From Leucocoprinus leucothites (lineage: Eukaryota > Basidiomycota > Agaricomycetes > Agaricales > Agaricaceae): 16,333 bases of DNA. Under the pieces are notes generated by a model. It was given only the letters and a program-made list of their open reading frames with translations. It was not told the DNA's origin and searched no databases. The DNA lies in NCBI GenBank assembly GCA_013368445.1, contig JAACJO010000096.1:1-16333 (forward strand). The letters are read 5' to 3'. The position numbers and the translations under genes were made by a program. Of the stretch, positions 1-8,512 are shown in pieces (the first letter of the stretch is position 1; each line of letters starts with the position of its first letter).

Positions 1-842
1 CCAAATCCGCCCAGCCATTGGTCATAAAGCTTGCCAGTTCGTTGCGGAAGCGTTGGAGGGGATGATAGCAAGGGATCTGAATTCGAGAAGTCGAAGGGAG
101 TGACCACGAGCATGAAGGACTCTGTGACGCCAGCGAATTTTGACAGAGGATTCCATGATGTCAGAGAAGATTAAAGGGCACGAAGCAAGGAAGGCTCGAC
201 ATTTTGTCAATCACCCACGAAAAGAGACTGGGTTGAACAAAATAGGCTCCAAGAGCAGAACCTCCTCCTGTGCTCGGGGTCAGCGACGAGGTACTAGTGC
301 ACAGTGAAAACTGTAGGTCGAAGGAGACCTTTGAGACGGAAGATTCACCACTACGGAGAGACGGGATGAAAGCTCTACTATGGGTGTATTACACTAGTGC
401 AGATGGTGACACACCGAGCTTTCCTCGGACTTCTCCATCAGTTTCTTGTTCTTCCCCTTGACATCGTTAGCGGTCGATGTCCATTAGTCTGTTAGTCCGT
501 CCTCATGCACGTCTCTTTCGTAGCAAGTAGAGCAATTTTTGACGATAGAAAGTCCTGGGCCTACGGCACAAGCATCAACTCGGATCACTAGATGTCCGAA
601 TCCTTCCAGTGTTTCGATAACTTTGGACATGCCGTTTTGTGAATTCCAGAGAGAGTGGCCCTGATAACCGTATACCATCTATATAATGACATTGGAATGG
701 GAAAGGGTCGAGTAGTTATGCAGGCGCGAAAAGGTAGGAGGAACGAATGGAAATGCGAGCGTACGGTCTTCTCTCTGACGCTAAAGTTGACCATCAAATT
801 AATCATCCCACGATATCGCGCCAGAGTTCCGAACATGTGTTC
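1..842. other. Region without a supportable gene
   Basis: Several open stretches under 100 codons occur on both strands. The longest lie on the minus strand at 588-857 and 484-678. None shows a recognisable domain, a run of exons joined by good splice signals, or a paralogue elsewhere in this window. The 588-857 stretch has its start codon inside the terminal repeat of the neighbouring transposon-like element, which argues against it being an original gene. I see no RNA gene here. A degraded gene on the minus strand cannot be excluded. Confidence 0.5.
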
Positions 843-844
843 TA

Positions 845-881
845 TGGTGCGGGGCACTTAGTCAGAACCAATTTTGTACAA
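845..881 (+). repeat. Left terminal inverted repeat
   Basis: This is the left 37-bp terminal repeat. It differs from the right one at positions 12, 22, 27 and 33. The repeat begins TGGTGC and has GAACCA about 15 bp further in, an imperfect internal inverted repeat that is perfect in the right-hand copy. Confidence 0.75.
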
Positions 882-1031
882 GCTTTGCAGGGACCGTAAT
901 AATGGGTCAATCCCTTATCCCTCAGACAGAAATACATCATTTCAGAAGTAGAACAACTCCGTCTGACGGATTCTCAAAATTCTCAAAAATGACTGAGATA
1001 GAATTTGGTCATCGAGGCCGCTTTTGCCATA

Positions 1032-1069
1032 TACCATATATGGAAGGTATTACCATATATGGATATTAC
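1032..1069 (+). repeat. Tandem 19-bp repeat with two CArG-type palindromes
   Basis: Two adjacent 19-bp units (1032-1050 and 1051-1069) share the first 13 bases, TACCATATATGGA. Each contains the palindrome CCATATATGG (1034-1043 and 1053-1062). This matches the CC(A/T)6GG CArG consensus bound by SRF-type MADS-box factors. An AT-rich tract with repeated CTAATTAT words follows to about 1100. The repeat is plain in the sequence. A regulatory role is only a possibility, because such AT-rich palindromes also arise by chance inside transposons. Confidence 0.6.
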
Positions 1070-1226
1070 TAATTTATTACTAATTATCAACTAATTATCC
1101 ATCGCTGAGCAACAGCCTCTGGGATTCATCGATGTGAGGTACACTTTCAGCTGCTGAAGTTGCGAACATGAGTCTGTGCATTCTTTGCATCCATTCCTCC
1201 CTCATAAGCATCAATCCACCAGTTTA

Positions 1227-1526
1227 TTATTCCTGAATCCTGACTTTACGGTCAGAGTGCTTATCATATCCCAACACCCGGTTTGATTCAGCCTTTTTCC
1301 ATTCTTTCATTGTTTGTGCCCTCATAAGGGCCATGAATGCAGTTGGATGTGTCAACTCCTCCATCTGTGTCCGAAACTCATCCTGCTTCTGTAAGGTCTT
1401 CATCAATTCAGCCGGCTCACAATCCATCAGCTCAAGATCCCCTCCATCCTCCGAGCTCTCCCAGTCTTCCCATTCCACCCTTCCACGTTGTGTTTTCCGC
1501 ATCGTTACGTGATGTGGTGTCGTCAT
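1227..1526 (-). CDS. Hypothetical 99-aa protein inside the transposon-like element
   Basis: This is an uninterrupted minus-strand ORF starting ATG at 1526 and ending at 1227, with a stop 15 nt before the start. The predicted protein is charged and soluble. It has an acidic stretch near residues 19-38 (WEDWESSEDGGDLELMDCEP) and a Lys/Glu/Met-rich middle that could form a helix (MKTLQKQDEF, MKEWKKAESN). I see no zinc-binding or DDE/D catalytic pattern, so it is not a recognisable transposase. It may be a remnant of an element-encoded protein or a chance ORF. It lies wholly between the terminal repeats. Confidence 0.4.
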   Translation of the reverse strand: MTTPHHVTMRKTQRGRVEWEDWESSEDGGDLELMDCEPAELMKTLQKQDEFRTQMEELTHPTAFMALMRAQTMKEWKKAESNRVLGYDKHSDRKVRIQE

Positions 1527-1713
1527 TCTCAGATCCAGATTTCAAGCTTGAGGTCCCTGAGTGTCAGGTCTGTCGTGTATGGGCCAAGGAGGCCTTCTGG
1601 GCTCGAGACTGCTTATACATGGTGTATTGGGATACTCAAGAGACGATAGCCAGCGAGCAAGGATGAACTGACAGTAACTAATAAAAAAAATTTCGCTCGA
1701 CCCAAATTTGCCG

Positions 1714-1750
1714 TTGTCCAAAAATGGTGCTGACTAAGCGCCCCGCACCA
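1714..1750 (-). repeat. Right terminal inverted repeat
   Basis: Read on the minus strand from 1750 inward this matches the left terminal repeat at 33 of 37 bases. It holds a perfect internal inverted repeat, TGGTGC at the tip and GCACCA at positions 21-26, so the end alone could fold into a hairpin. Confidence 0.75.
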
Positions 1751-1752
1751 TA

Positions 1753-2359
1753 CGCCCGTCGCTCAATGACGCAAGGTCCTCCGAGGTCGGTCTCATATTC
1801 AGTAATTTACCATCTCTAATCTCACTGACATTAATAGCAGAACAAATTAATTGAGCATTGTTGGTTCATTTGGCAATTACGCAATATCTGCACCATAAGA
1901 TCGCATGACATCGGGATCAAACTTTCAAAAACAGGCAGTTGCGGGTATTTTTCGGATGTTTCCTATTGGTTTTTGACGTTTTGCCAAATTCCAGCGTTAT
2001 TTTTTAGATTGATACTTTTTACGGCAACTCTGCGGTCGGGCCCGCTCGAAGCCCCTTGTAGTCGTTCTTGGCGGTGCTTACCTCCCATCGCCTCGACAAA
2101 CCGGTCCTCTTTAGGTGCCCCCTACTGTGGCGGTGAGTATTCCATCATCGTGTGGGCTCAAAGAATCTGATGTTCCCACACCTGTCTTCCCTGATAGTGA
2201 TATTGACTGGAACCAACGTTTCTTACCACACAGCCTGACTGAACCCATTACTCGGAAAAGGAACCTCCCACCTGTAGTCAAGCACAGGACCAATCTCCCT
2301 CGCTTTCATCTTGCAAGAGCACAACCTATTACCGAGCACTCGCCATTCTCCAGAGTCCA
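1753..2359 (+). promoter_or_regulatory. Upstream region of the F-box gene
   Basis: This 600-bp stretch lies between the transposon-like element and the F-box start codon. It contains no gene I recognise. An open stretch at 2115-2399 overlaps the F-box start in another frame and looks like leader sequence. The last 150 bp before the start are pyrimidine-rich, as is common in fungal leaders. I cannot place a TATA box or transcription start with confidence. Confidence 0.35.
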
Positions 2360-4129
2360 ATGCCGTTGTCCCTCCCTCCAGAAATCTGGCTCAAGATAGC
2401 ATCCTTCATTCCGGCGACGCTTCATCGTTCGAAATTGTATTCAGTCAACAGGACTCTCCTCTGGTATTACCTGGAGGCGAGATACTCTCATTTACACATT
2501 GATTACTCGCTTCGCTCAAACGTTCTTGGAGGCGTGATGAAATCAATTCAGAACCTACACGTCCTTAAGTATGTATGACCCTATACTATGACTGTTTCTT
2601 GGATGACGGGAATAATTACAGCAGCCCATTTATGGCTCCCGCCGGGATCACAAAAGAACTGGAGCTGACATTTTGCGACCAGCTCCCCTCGAAGCTTGCC
2701 TTGCGGCTCGTGTCTGCATTAAAGCTACGTTACAACGCAAACCTGGACTTATCCCGGCAGAGCAGAGAGATACGACTGATACAGCTCCACCATTTCCTCC
2801 TCTTTCAACCATCGCACATAGACTCTCCCAATTTACCAGCTTAACAACGATCAAGTGCAACCTATCCTCTGCCTACAGTAACCCCCACATCATTCCCCTC
2901 CGTTCCATTCTCGTCTCAGGTGTTTCCGCGGCATGGAAGTCATCTCAATCCACTTTAACAAGTTTGACGATCAACATCTACGCGCCTTGTGTGCCGAAAC
3001 TTGGCCTTTCAGATATCGTGTTTCCTCATCTTCAGAGCTTCAGTCTTAGTGTGGGTTCTGACTGGTCACCCCAACCTCTCGATGGGGATAGCTTTGACAA
3101 AGCAAACAAAGCCTTGGCAAGTTTTTTTACAGCACATCGGTCGACCTTAACCAGTCTTACTCTAATATCTAAATCGCGCCCTGAGAGCAGGAGCCTCCTC
3201 ACGAACATTCCCCACCTCCCTCATCTTAACAGCCTCACGTTTCACTTTGACTGTTATCAGCAGGCGGAAATCGTCCATCCCATGATTCAGTTACTTGAGC
3301 TACACTCAGAGCAGCTTGAGAGTCTGGGCCTGCATCTGACAATGCATCATGCAGAGGCAATGAGTCGCTGGCATGCGACTCCGGAGCCTGTCGATGGGTG
3401 TCTGTCGGATTTGCCGGGCTGGAGTCCGAGTGGATGTAGGCTTATGGATATTGTTCTGCCAAAAATGGAGTGCTTGGCGATTAATGTGACCGAGTTCCAT
3501 ATCATGAGGGCATTGATCACCAAACATATCCCGCAAGTAAGCCTCCGTCTCTCACCCCCTCTCGCACGCACGATCAATGACTTACTCTTCTATCTCAAGC
3601 TAAAGATCCTTAAGGTCGAGAGACTCATCAACAATCAAAACGCAGAGTCTCTCCTCGATGCTATAAGTGCCTCGTCATGCAGTGAACTCCGCTCACTTGA
3701 AATGCAAGTAAACGGATTCGATGCTCGATTACTTCAACACTTATCCCGAAGCCTACCCACACTCAATACTCTCGAACTCCAATACTACTCACTCGACTCT
3801 CGTGCTTGGCCTGGCTTGGATGAGCGACAAGAAGTTTTAAAAGCTGTAAGTACAGTCATTTCGCCAAGTCGTAGCCCTCTTCATTCGATTTGACGGCCTG
3901 AATCGATTTAAATTCCCCGCGTACATAGGCAATAGAACAATTCGCTCCCACGCCTCCTTGTGCAGCCTGGGCGCTTGAAAATATATCCTTGAAGAGGTAC
4001 ACGGAGCTCAAGAACGAACCTCGGGAGCTTCGAAGTGCGCTAGTGGGTGCGTTGCCAAATGTGAAGATTATTAATGGATGGAGGAGAGACGAATTTGTTG
4101 ATGAGGGGAGGATATCATGGAAAAGATAG
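2360..4129 (+). CDS. F-box/LRR-like protein
   Basis: Proposed exons are 2360-2568, 2622-2709, 2766-3845 and 3929-4129, giving 525 residues. The N-terminus holds an F-box-like motif (LPPEIWLKIASFIP, about residues 4-17) followed by NRTLLWYYLEARY, the usual start of the large basidiomycete F-box family. F-box proteins bind Skp1 and bring targets to SCF ubiquitin ligases. The rest has repeated leucine patterns (STLTSLTI, LNSLTFHF, LRSLEMQV, LNTLELQYYS), consistent with degenerate leucine-rich repeats for target binding. Introns 1 (GTATGT...ACAG, 53 nt) and 3 (GTAAGT...ATAG, 83 nt) have good signals, and intron 3 is also preserved in the relic at 13540-13850. Intron 2 (2710-2765, 56 nt) is inferred because the frame must change between 2700 and 2790. 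Its branch site is weak, so a frameshift there is an alternative. The target is unknown. This is the only complete F-box copy in the window. Confidence 0.75.
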
Positions 4130-4154
4130 TGGTAAAGAAAGTAATCAACTCTGT

Positions 4155-4640
4155 CATGTAGCCCGTTGGCTAAACCCAGTCCAAAAAAACCGGCGATTGT
4201 TGTTCGGAATTCTGAGGAGGCATATAATGGTAAGTAATTTCATGGTGAAGATATTGCAGATGAGCATCATGACTACAAGCAAGTAAAACGGTATATCTCC
4301 AGTGTTGCGAGCTTCTCTCCTTTGCAGCCAAATGAGGGTGATTGGGTGGCGTGGATCCGGGGACTAGTGATACGATCCTCAAAGCCGTGCCGACATTATA
4401 CAGGATCACTGTGATTTAGTTCAAGCCGCTAGAGGCAAATGAGGAAGGGTGCGGACGAGGATCCTGGAGGCTGCCGGCACGGGTCGGAGTCTGCCAGGTT
4501 GTGTGACTATGAAGTATTTTCCAGAACATCAGAAAGAGAACAGTTGTCAAGCGACTCTCAGAGCCACCTAACAGCCATTAGGACTAGGAAGATCAAAAGA
4601 GTAGTCGGTCAATCGACGTCAATGAATGCATCATGTCATC
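4155..4640 (+). repeat. Copy of the 3'-flank of the TM genes (block X)
   Basis: This 480-bp stretch has no gene. It matches, with many substitutions, the sequence downstream of TM2 (about 10985-11450) and in its first part the sequence downstream of TM1 (about 6755-6880). Shared landmarks are CATGTAGCCC/CATGCAGCCC, TGGCTAAA/GGGCTAAA, CTCATGGCGAG-like and GCAGATNAGCATCATG words, and an AATGCATCA end. It sits upstream of TM1 although the same block follows TM1 and TM2. It therefore probably marks the end of a former membrane-protein gene that was lost here, or an unequal-crossover junction. Confidence 0.6.
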
Positions 4641-4671
4641 ACACCAGCTCTGGGTCAGGATCTGGTCAACG

Positions 4672-4864
4672 AAATTACAGTTGGGGTCAAACGGGTGTGT
4701 AGTGTCATTTGTCTACAAGAATATAGTTTGTACTACACCATGATGACAGGTCAGCTTGGCGGCACTGCCTTGATCAAGAAGTTCCTTTGTCTTTGGTCTT
4801 CACGCTCAGGTTGCTCTAGCTTTGAAACATTAACGCTCGGCGCTCAACTGAGAAGCAATCGACA
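4672..4864 (+). promoter_or_regulatory. Conserved upstream region of TM1
   Basis: This region is alignable base for base with the regions before TM2 (about 8930-9118) and TM3 (about 14872-15055). The best-kept part starts ACAGTTGGGGTC and runs to the words ACAGGTCAGCTTGGC. Inside it are an inverted repeat GTGTAGT (4697-4703) / ACTACAC (4732-4738) and a TTTGTCTACAAGAATA element. Conservation may simply reflect recent duplication, but it makes this the best candidate for the shared promoter. Confidence 0.5.
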
Positions 4865-4984
4865 ATGCCCATGAAGTTTGCCCCAGATTTGTACTTTCAC
4901 CCACTCTCAATCCTTGAAAAGTTTAGTTTTCCAGCAAGGCAGACTGCTCAGCCTAGCGAATTACTCAGTTTAGTGAACAGTTGA
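4865..4984 (+). CDS. Upstream ORF of TM1 (39 codons)
   Basis: A short ORF, ATG at 4865 with a second in-frame ATG at 4871, ends in TGA at 4982-4984, 19 nt before the TM1 start and in a different frame. The peptide (APDLYFHPLSILEKF near its start, LLSLVN at its end) is recognisable before TM2 and TM3 as well. The frame is kept despite a 9-nt length change in the TM2 copy. It is not a signal peptide. It could be a translated uORF that controls TM1, or a former N-terminal coding piece. Confidence 0.5.
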   Translation: MPMKFAPDLYFHPLSILEKFSFPARQTAQPSELLSLVNS

Positions 4985-5003
4985 ACCCTTGACCCCATTC
5001 TTC

Positions 5004-6550
5004 ATGGCTCCAGATCGATGGGTAGTCATTGACGACACTGACCCAGGGCTTGACTATGGTGGACCCTGGTTCTCGGACACCACTGGAAGTCAGGACAATC
5101 TTGGAAGCCGTGGCCCTCCCTACCTCGAAACCTTACATGGGATTAGAGCCGATGGATCCGTCTCCTTCCAGTTCAATGGTACGTTCGATTCTTTGCCTGA
5201 CTCAGTAAATGAATAAAAAGACCTTGATGTTCATGCAGGAACGGCTGTTGAGGTCTGGGGAACGAGCGACGTGGTGAACTTCGACACAAACCCCGATCCT
5301 ACTTTGGAATGCTTTATCGACGGCGCCAGTATAGGCAGAGACGATGCTTATCAGTCAAGTGATAATAACCGGGAGCTCTGCGGAAAGTCGGGCCTCTCAG
5401 ATGGAAGTCATAACCTACAAATTCAAGTCAAGGTGCAATCTTCCTCCCAAACCTTCTGGCTTGACCAGATACGATACATTCCTTCCCCCACATTGCCACT
5501 TGATAACAAAACCATTCTTATCCCACATGGCGATCCCGCGGTACAATTTGACGCGCAGTGGAGAGGCTGGTATGATGATGCCCAAATGACCAATACGCAG
5601 GGCTCTATTGCACGAATTACATTTGTTGGTGAGTGCTGAGATGATTTTGAGTCACAGTCGCTCGCTGACTGTTCGAAACAGGAACCTCTATCTCGTGGTA
5701 CGGTTTGTTTCCCACAGACTCTCCGCACAATGGATCACAGGGTTCCTGGGCTATGGACGGTGGAGAGGAGCATGCGTTTTCTCTGAAGGGCCTGCCCGCA
5801 GACTCGACAACCACAATCTATAATCAACAACATTTCACGACTCCCGATTTCCCTGTCGGTTCCCACAGCCTGGCTGTTACCTTCCATGGAACCGATGAAT
5901 CCACCCCTCTTTGTCTTGAATATCTATATGTCAAGAATGGCTCCTTCCCTGCCACACCTTCTCTGACTCCTGACCCAACCAATACCAGTACCTCCAATTC
6001 TGATAATGGAGAAGCGTCAGGCAGAACACCTGTTGGTGCCATTGTAGGTGGTGTCGTTGGAGGATTGGCGTTCTTGCTCTGCCTCGCGGCAGCCTTTCGA
6101 GTTCTATTCTTTAAGCGCCAACGACAGAAGAACAGGCGCTCTATTGATGAGGACCCGCAATACACTGCTCCGTCCGCTTTCCCCCTTTATGGCGTCGCTC
6201 CTGATACATCCACTGGCTACATGTCTCAGACAGATCCTCAACCCAGCCCCCAACCCGTATCCATGACAAGTCTACCATATCCCGTCCATACGGGATCGAA
6301 CCTATCGAGAAAGTCGCTCCAAGAGGGACAAAGGGGCGGATATACCCTTTATCACGTATCAAATCCGTCTTTTTCCCAGACGATAATGAGTAGCGACTCA
6401 TCTCCCATCCACCCTGACCCAGTAAGCCTCATGAACCGTTATGTGGTGAGCCTCCATCAGTGGGTCAGCCAAGGGTTGAGGATGTTCCTCCCCAGTATAC
6501 CCAAGAATGAAAGAGTTGGATCCCCTTTGTGGATATTTATTGTATGTTAA
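5004..6550 (+). CDS. TM1: two-domain beta-sandwich-like single-pass membrane protein
   Basis: Exons are 5004-5178, 5239-5628 and 5682-6550, giving 477 residues. Introns of 60 and 53 nt are phase 1 with GTACGT/GTGAGT donors. The ectodomain has two related halves. Domain 1 (about residues 6-138) runs from VVIDDTDP...DYGGPW through FNGTAVEVWG, a Cys pair (LECFIDG, ELCGKS) and DGSHNLQIQV to FWLDQIRYIPS. Domain 2 (about 148-273) runs from GDPAVQFDAQW through FVGTSISWYG and VGSHSLAVTF to LCLEYLYV. This resembles galactose-binding-like jelly-roll domains of agaricomycete membrane proteins. Several N-X-S/T sites and a Ser/Thr/Pro/Asn stalk (279-303) precede one Gly-rich transmembrane helix (about 306-332), then a basic stop-transfer KRQRQKNRR and a cytoplasmic tail. 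There is no N-terminal signal peptide, so the helix probably acts as the signal anchor. The last 40 residues are out of the frame inferred from the paralogue. An alternative 47-nt intron at 6422-6468 would end the protein with a PPQY motif. Function is unknown; a surface sensor or adhesion role is only inferred. Confidence 0.8.
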
Positions 6551-7203
6551 TACTTGAATGGACCCTCTAGTAACATGACTCTGTGGTTCTAAGCCTTGAT
6601 GTATTGTGCTCTCGAAAGAATGCTGAATGAAAACCTGTAGGATGATGCTCCGGAGGGCCAGAGAAGCTCGCCTTGATGTTATACTCAATTGTGTGATGTC
6701 CCGGGTTGTGGTCGAAAGTACAATTTGCTCATGGAGTTAACGTTAGTTTGGCTTAGCATGCAGCCCGGCGGGCTAAATACAGCCTTAGTAAAAGCTAGGC
6801 GACTGTTTCTCTAGATCATCAAAGGGTGTATAATGACAAACAACCTCATGGCGAGGATACTACACTGCTTGTTTGGCTCAGATTATCACATGATGCATTC
6901 AATGCATCAGGTTCAATCTCCTTCAATTCCAGTACACGATCCTTCCACCATTCATAAGTACTCGCTATCTCTGACACTATATACCTCTCATATACAGTGC
7001 TTGCATAAACACAAAGCGCTGTTCAATTGAGCTGTAGTGACCTGGTGATCGATCATTGATTTAGGCGCCCCCTTTGAGCTCGCCGTCCCCTTATCGCTAA
7101 CGTTAATGTCGGTTCCCGCTCGCTTCTGGACATATGTACATGCCCATCTTCTCTGGGGACTCGATTATGTAGGGGTTCTATTACTTTGACAAAAGTTTTT
7201 CAT
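6551..7203 (+). other. TM1 3' flank and spacer
   Basis: No gene is visible. Positions 6551-6720 align with the sequence after TM2 (about 10735-10960), including a shared TCCCGGGTTGTGG word, so this is the common 3' flank. Positions 6755-6880 belong to block X. A palindrome lies at 6891-6909. Beyond about 6910 I find no match inside the window and no coding signal. Confidence 0.5.
6891..6909. repeat. 19-nt palindrome
   Basis: TGATGCATT, a single C, then AATGCATCA form a perfect 9-bp inverted repeat with a 1-nt centre. The AATGCATCA half also occurs near the ends of the other block X copies (about 4626 and 11434), so the palindrome may come from joining two such ends. It is too tight for a normal hairpin loop, so a protein-binding site or a recombination scar is more likely. 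Confidence 0.6.
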
Positions 7204-7610
7204 TGATATAATTCCACCATTTCCTCTTCTTTCAACCCTCGCACGTAGACCCTCCCAATTTACCAGCTCAACAACGATCAAATGCGCACTACCCTCTGTT
7301 CACAGCATCCCATACATCATCCCCCCGGCTTCCATTCTCGTCTCAGCCGTTTCCGCAGCATGGAAGTCGTCCGAATCCACTTTAACGAGTCTGATAATCA
7401 CCATCCGAGAACCTTGTATGCCGGAACTCGGGCTCTCGCATATATGTTTCCTCATCTCCGGGGCTTCACCCTTGATTTGGAAGCCACCTGGCCGTCAAAT
7501 CCTCCTGAAGGCCTTGAAAAAGTAAACAAAACTTTGACAAGATTTTTTACAGCACATCGGTTGACCCTAATCACCCTTAATTTAATATCCCAATCATGCC
7601 CTGGGATCGT
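7204..7610 (+). pseudogene. F-box gene relic (middle part)
   Basis: This aligns with about 2775-3185 of the intact F-box gene. It shares CCACCATTTCCTC, TTTACCAGCT, the TTCCGCAGCATGGAAGTC area, and the TTTTTTACAGCACATCGG stretch. Reading in the parental frame needs frame changes and meets stops, and both the F-box start and the C-terminal third are missing. It is a truncated, non-functional copy left by duplication of the unit now carrying TM2. Confidence 0.75.
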
Positions 7611-7629
7611 GACAAAATCTTAGCACCTA

Positions 7630-8512
7630 TTTTCGTCATCGCCAAAGATGTGGCATACTACCCGTCGTCATGATATGATGAATCTCCATAGCGTGCTCGC
7701 GGTGAGTCGTCCATTCACTAATCCGTCTCCTCACTCTGAAATTTATGAAACTTCCTAGTAATGTGTCGAACTAGAAGCAAGGGTACCCAGATCCTTGACA
7801 CAGTCTCCGAAGACAAGCCAGCCAGCCTTCCGCAGACCGCCGAAACCATCGCCACAAAATTCAAGAGAGAGGGGGAACACAGGTGTTATCCCTGTGATAG
7901 TTCAGTTCCGACTCACCTTCTTGTAAGCGGACTACTCTATGCTCATGAACATTCTAAAATTGAAACACCTAGCGACGGTCCGTGGCTGACAGCATCGCGA
8001 CAAGATCCGCCGACGTGATTGACGAATTTGACCTGGATACCAACTTGGTTGGTGTCGACGATGCTGAAAACACTGCTGGGCGCAGCAACGGCCTACCAGG
8101 CTCTCAGACCGGTCACCAAGGAAAGCTTTTGGAAAATGACTGTGCCTGGTGTGAGATTCAACGCGAAAATGGCCCCACTTTGATTCAAGAAGCTGGGAAT
8201 GTGAGTCAAGAAACAATGTCTACCACGAAGGAATGCTGTTGACTCATCTTTGCTTGTGTTCTACAAGGGTCTCATTATTCATGATAGGAAGAAGTGAGGG
8301 ATACCGATACCCGGAACATGTCGCCCGTTCCCCCTCCAGCTGTACGGCGTGACAATCCAGGCGCCTCCAGTGATATTACACCTCCCTGGCTGTCCGGTGA
8401 TCGCCTCTCAACATATAACCTCAACACTTCAACGAAGCATCGCATGGACCTCCCCGGTGACTCTCTCAGTTACACCGGTACCCCAAGCTCGTCTTTTATG
8501 CATAACCCTTGA
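7630..8512 (+). pseudogene. 3' part of an unidentified gene with Pro/Ser-rich tail (copy A)
   Basis: Exon-like pieces are joined by plausible introns: 7702-7758 (GTGAGT...CTAG, with CACTAAT) and 8201-8287 (GTGAGT...ATAG, phase 0). Reading 7982-8200 then 8288-8512 gives a continuous frame of about 148 residues. It passes through DDAENTAGRSNGLPGS and VPPPAVRRDNPGASSD to a C-terminal SYTGTPSSSFMHNP and stop. Upstream of 7982 the frame is closed by a TGA at 7988-7990 in the other copy's equivalent frame and is unclear, and no start or known domain can be seen. A decayed second copy lies at 13855-14412. The tail is rich in Pro, Ser and Thr and looks like a disordered cytoplasmic or nuclear tail. 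I do not recognise the family. It may be a pseudogene or the end of a gene whose 5' exons I cannot define. Confidence 0.4.

Larger units (their letters stand above)
845..1750. mobile_element. DNA transposon-like element (TA target site, 37-bp TIRs)
   Basis: The 906-bp segment begins and ends with inverted copies of a 37-bp sequence starting TGGTGCGGGG. By my count 33 of 37 positions match. The dinucleotide TA sits directly outside both ends (843-844 and 1751-1752), as expected for a TA target-site duplication. Long inverted repeats, a TA target and small size fit a non-autonomous or decayed Tc1/mariner-superfamily element. Other TA-targeting superfamilies are possible. The only internal ORF is 99 codons on the minus strand, far shorter than a full transposase (usually over 300 residues), so the element is probably not self-mobile. 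The centre is AT-rich. No second copy is present in this window. Confidence 0.75.

Noticed and set aside
588..857. 89-codon minus-strand ORF
   Set aside because: Its start lies in the transposon-like terminal repeat, and composition and neighbours give no support.
1337..1666. 109-codon plus-strand ORF inside the transposon-like element
   Set aside because: It is Pro/Ser-rich, as expected for the antisense of the acidic minus-strand ORF, and has no domain.
2673..2765. Start of the F-box/LRR reading frame at 2673 as a separate 406-aa gene
   Set aside because: The first 31 codons are out of frame with the better LRR-like frame upstream. Joining through introns 1 and 2 adds the F-box and gives a complete family-like protein.
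4170..4409. 79-codon minus-strand ORF in block X
   Set aside because: It is not conserved in the other block X copies.
5423..5728. 101-codon minus-strand ORF across TM1 exons 2 and 3, and similar ORFs opposite TM2 and TM3
   Set aside because: They are antisense shadows of the conserved exons and span introns.
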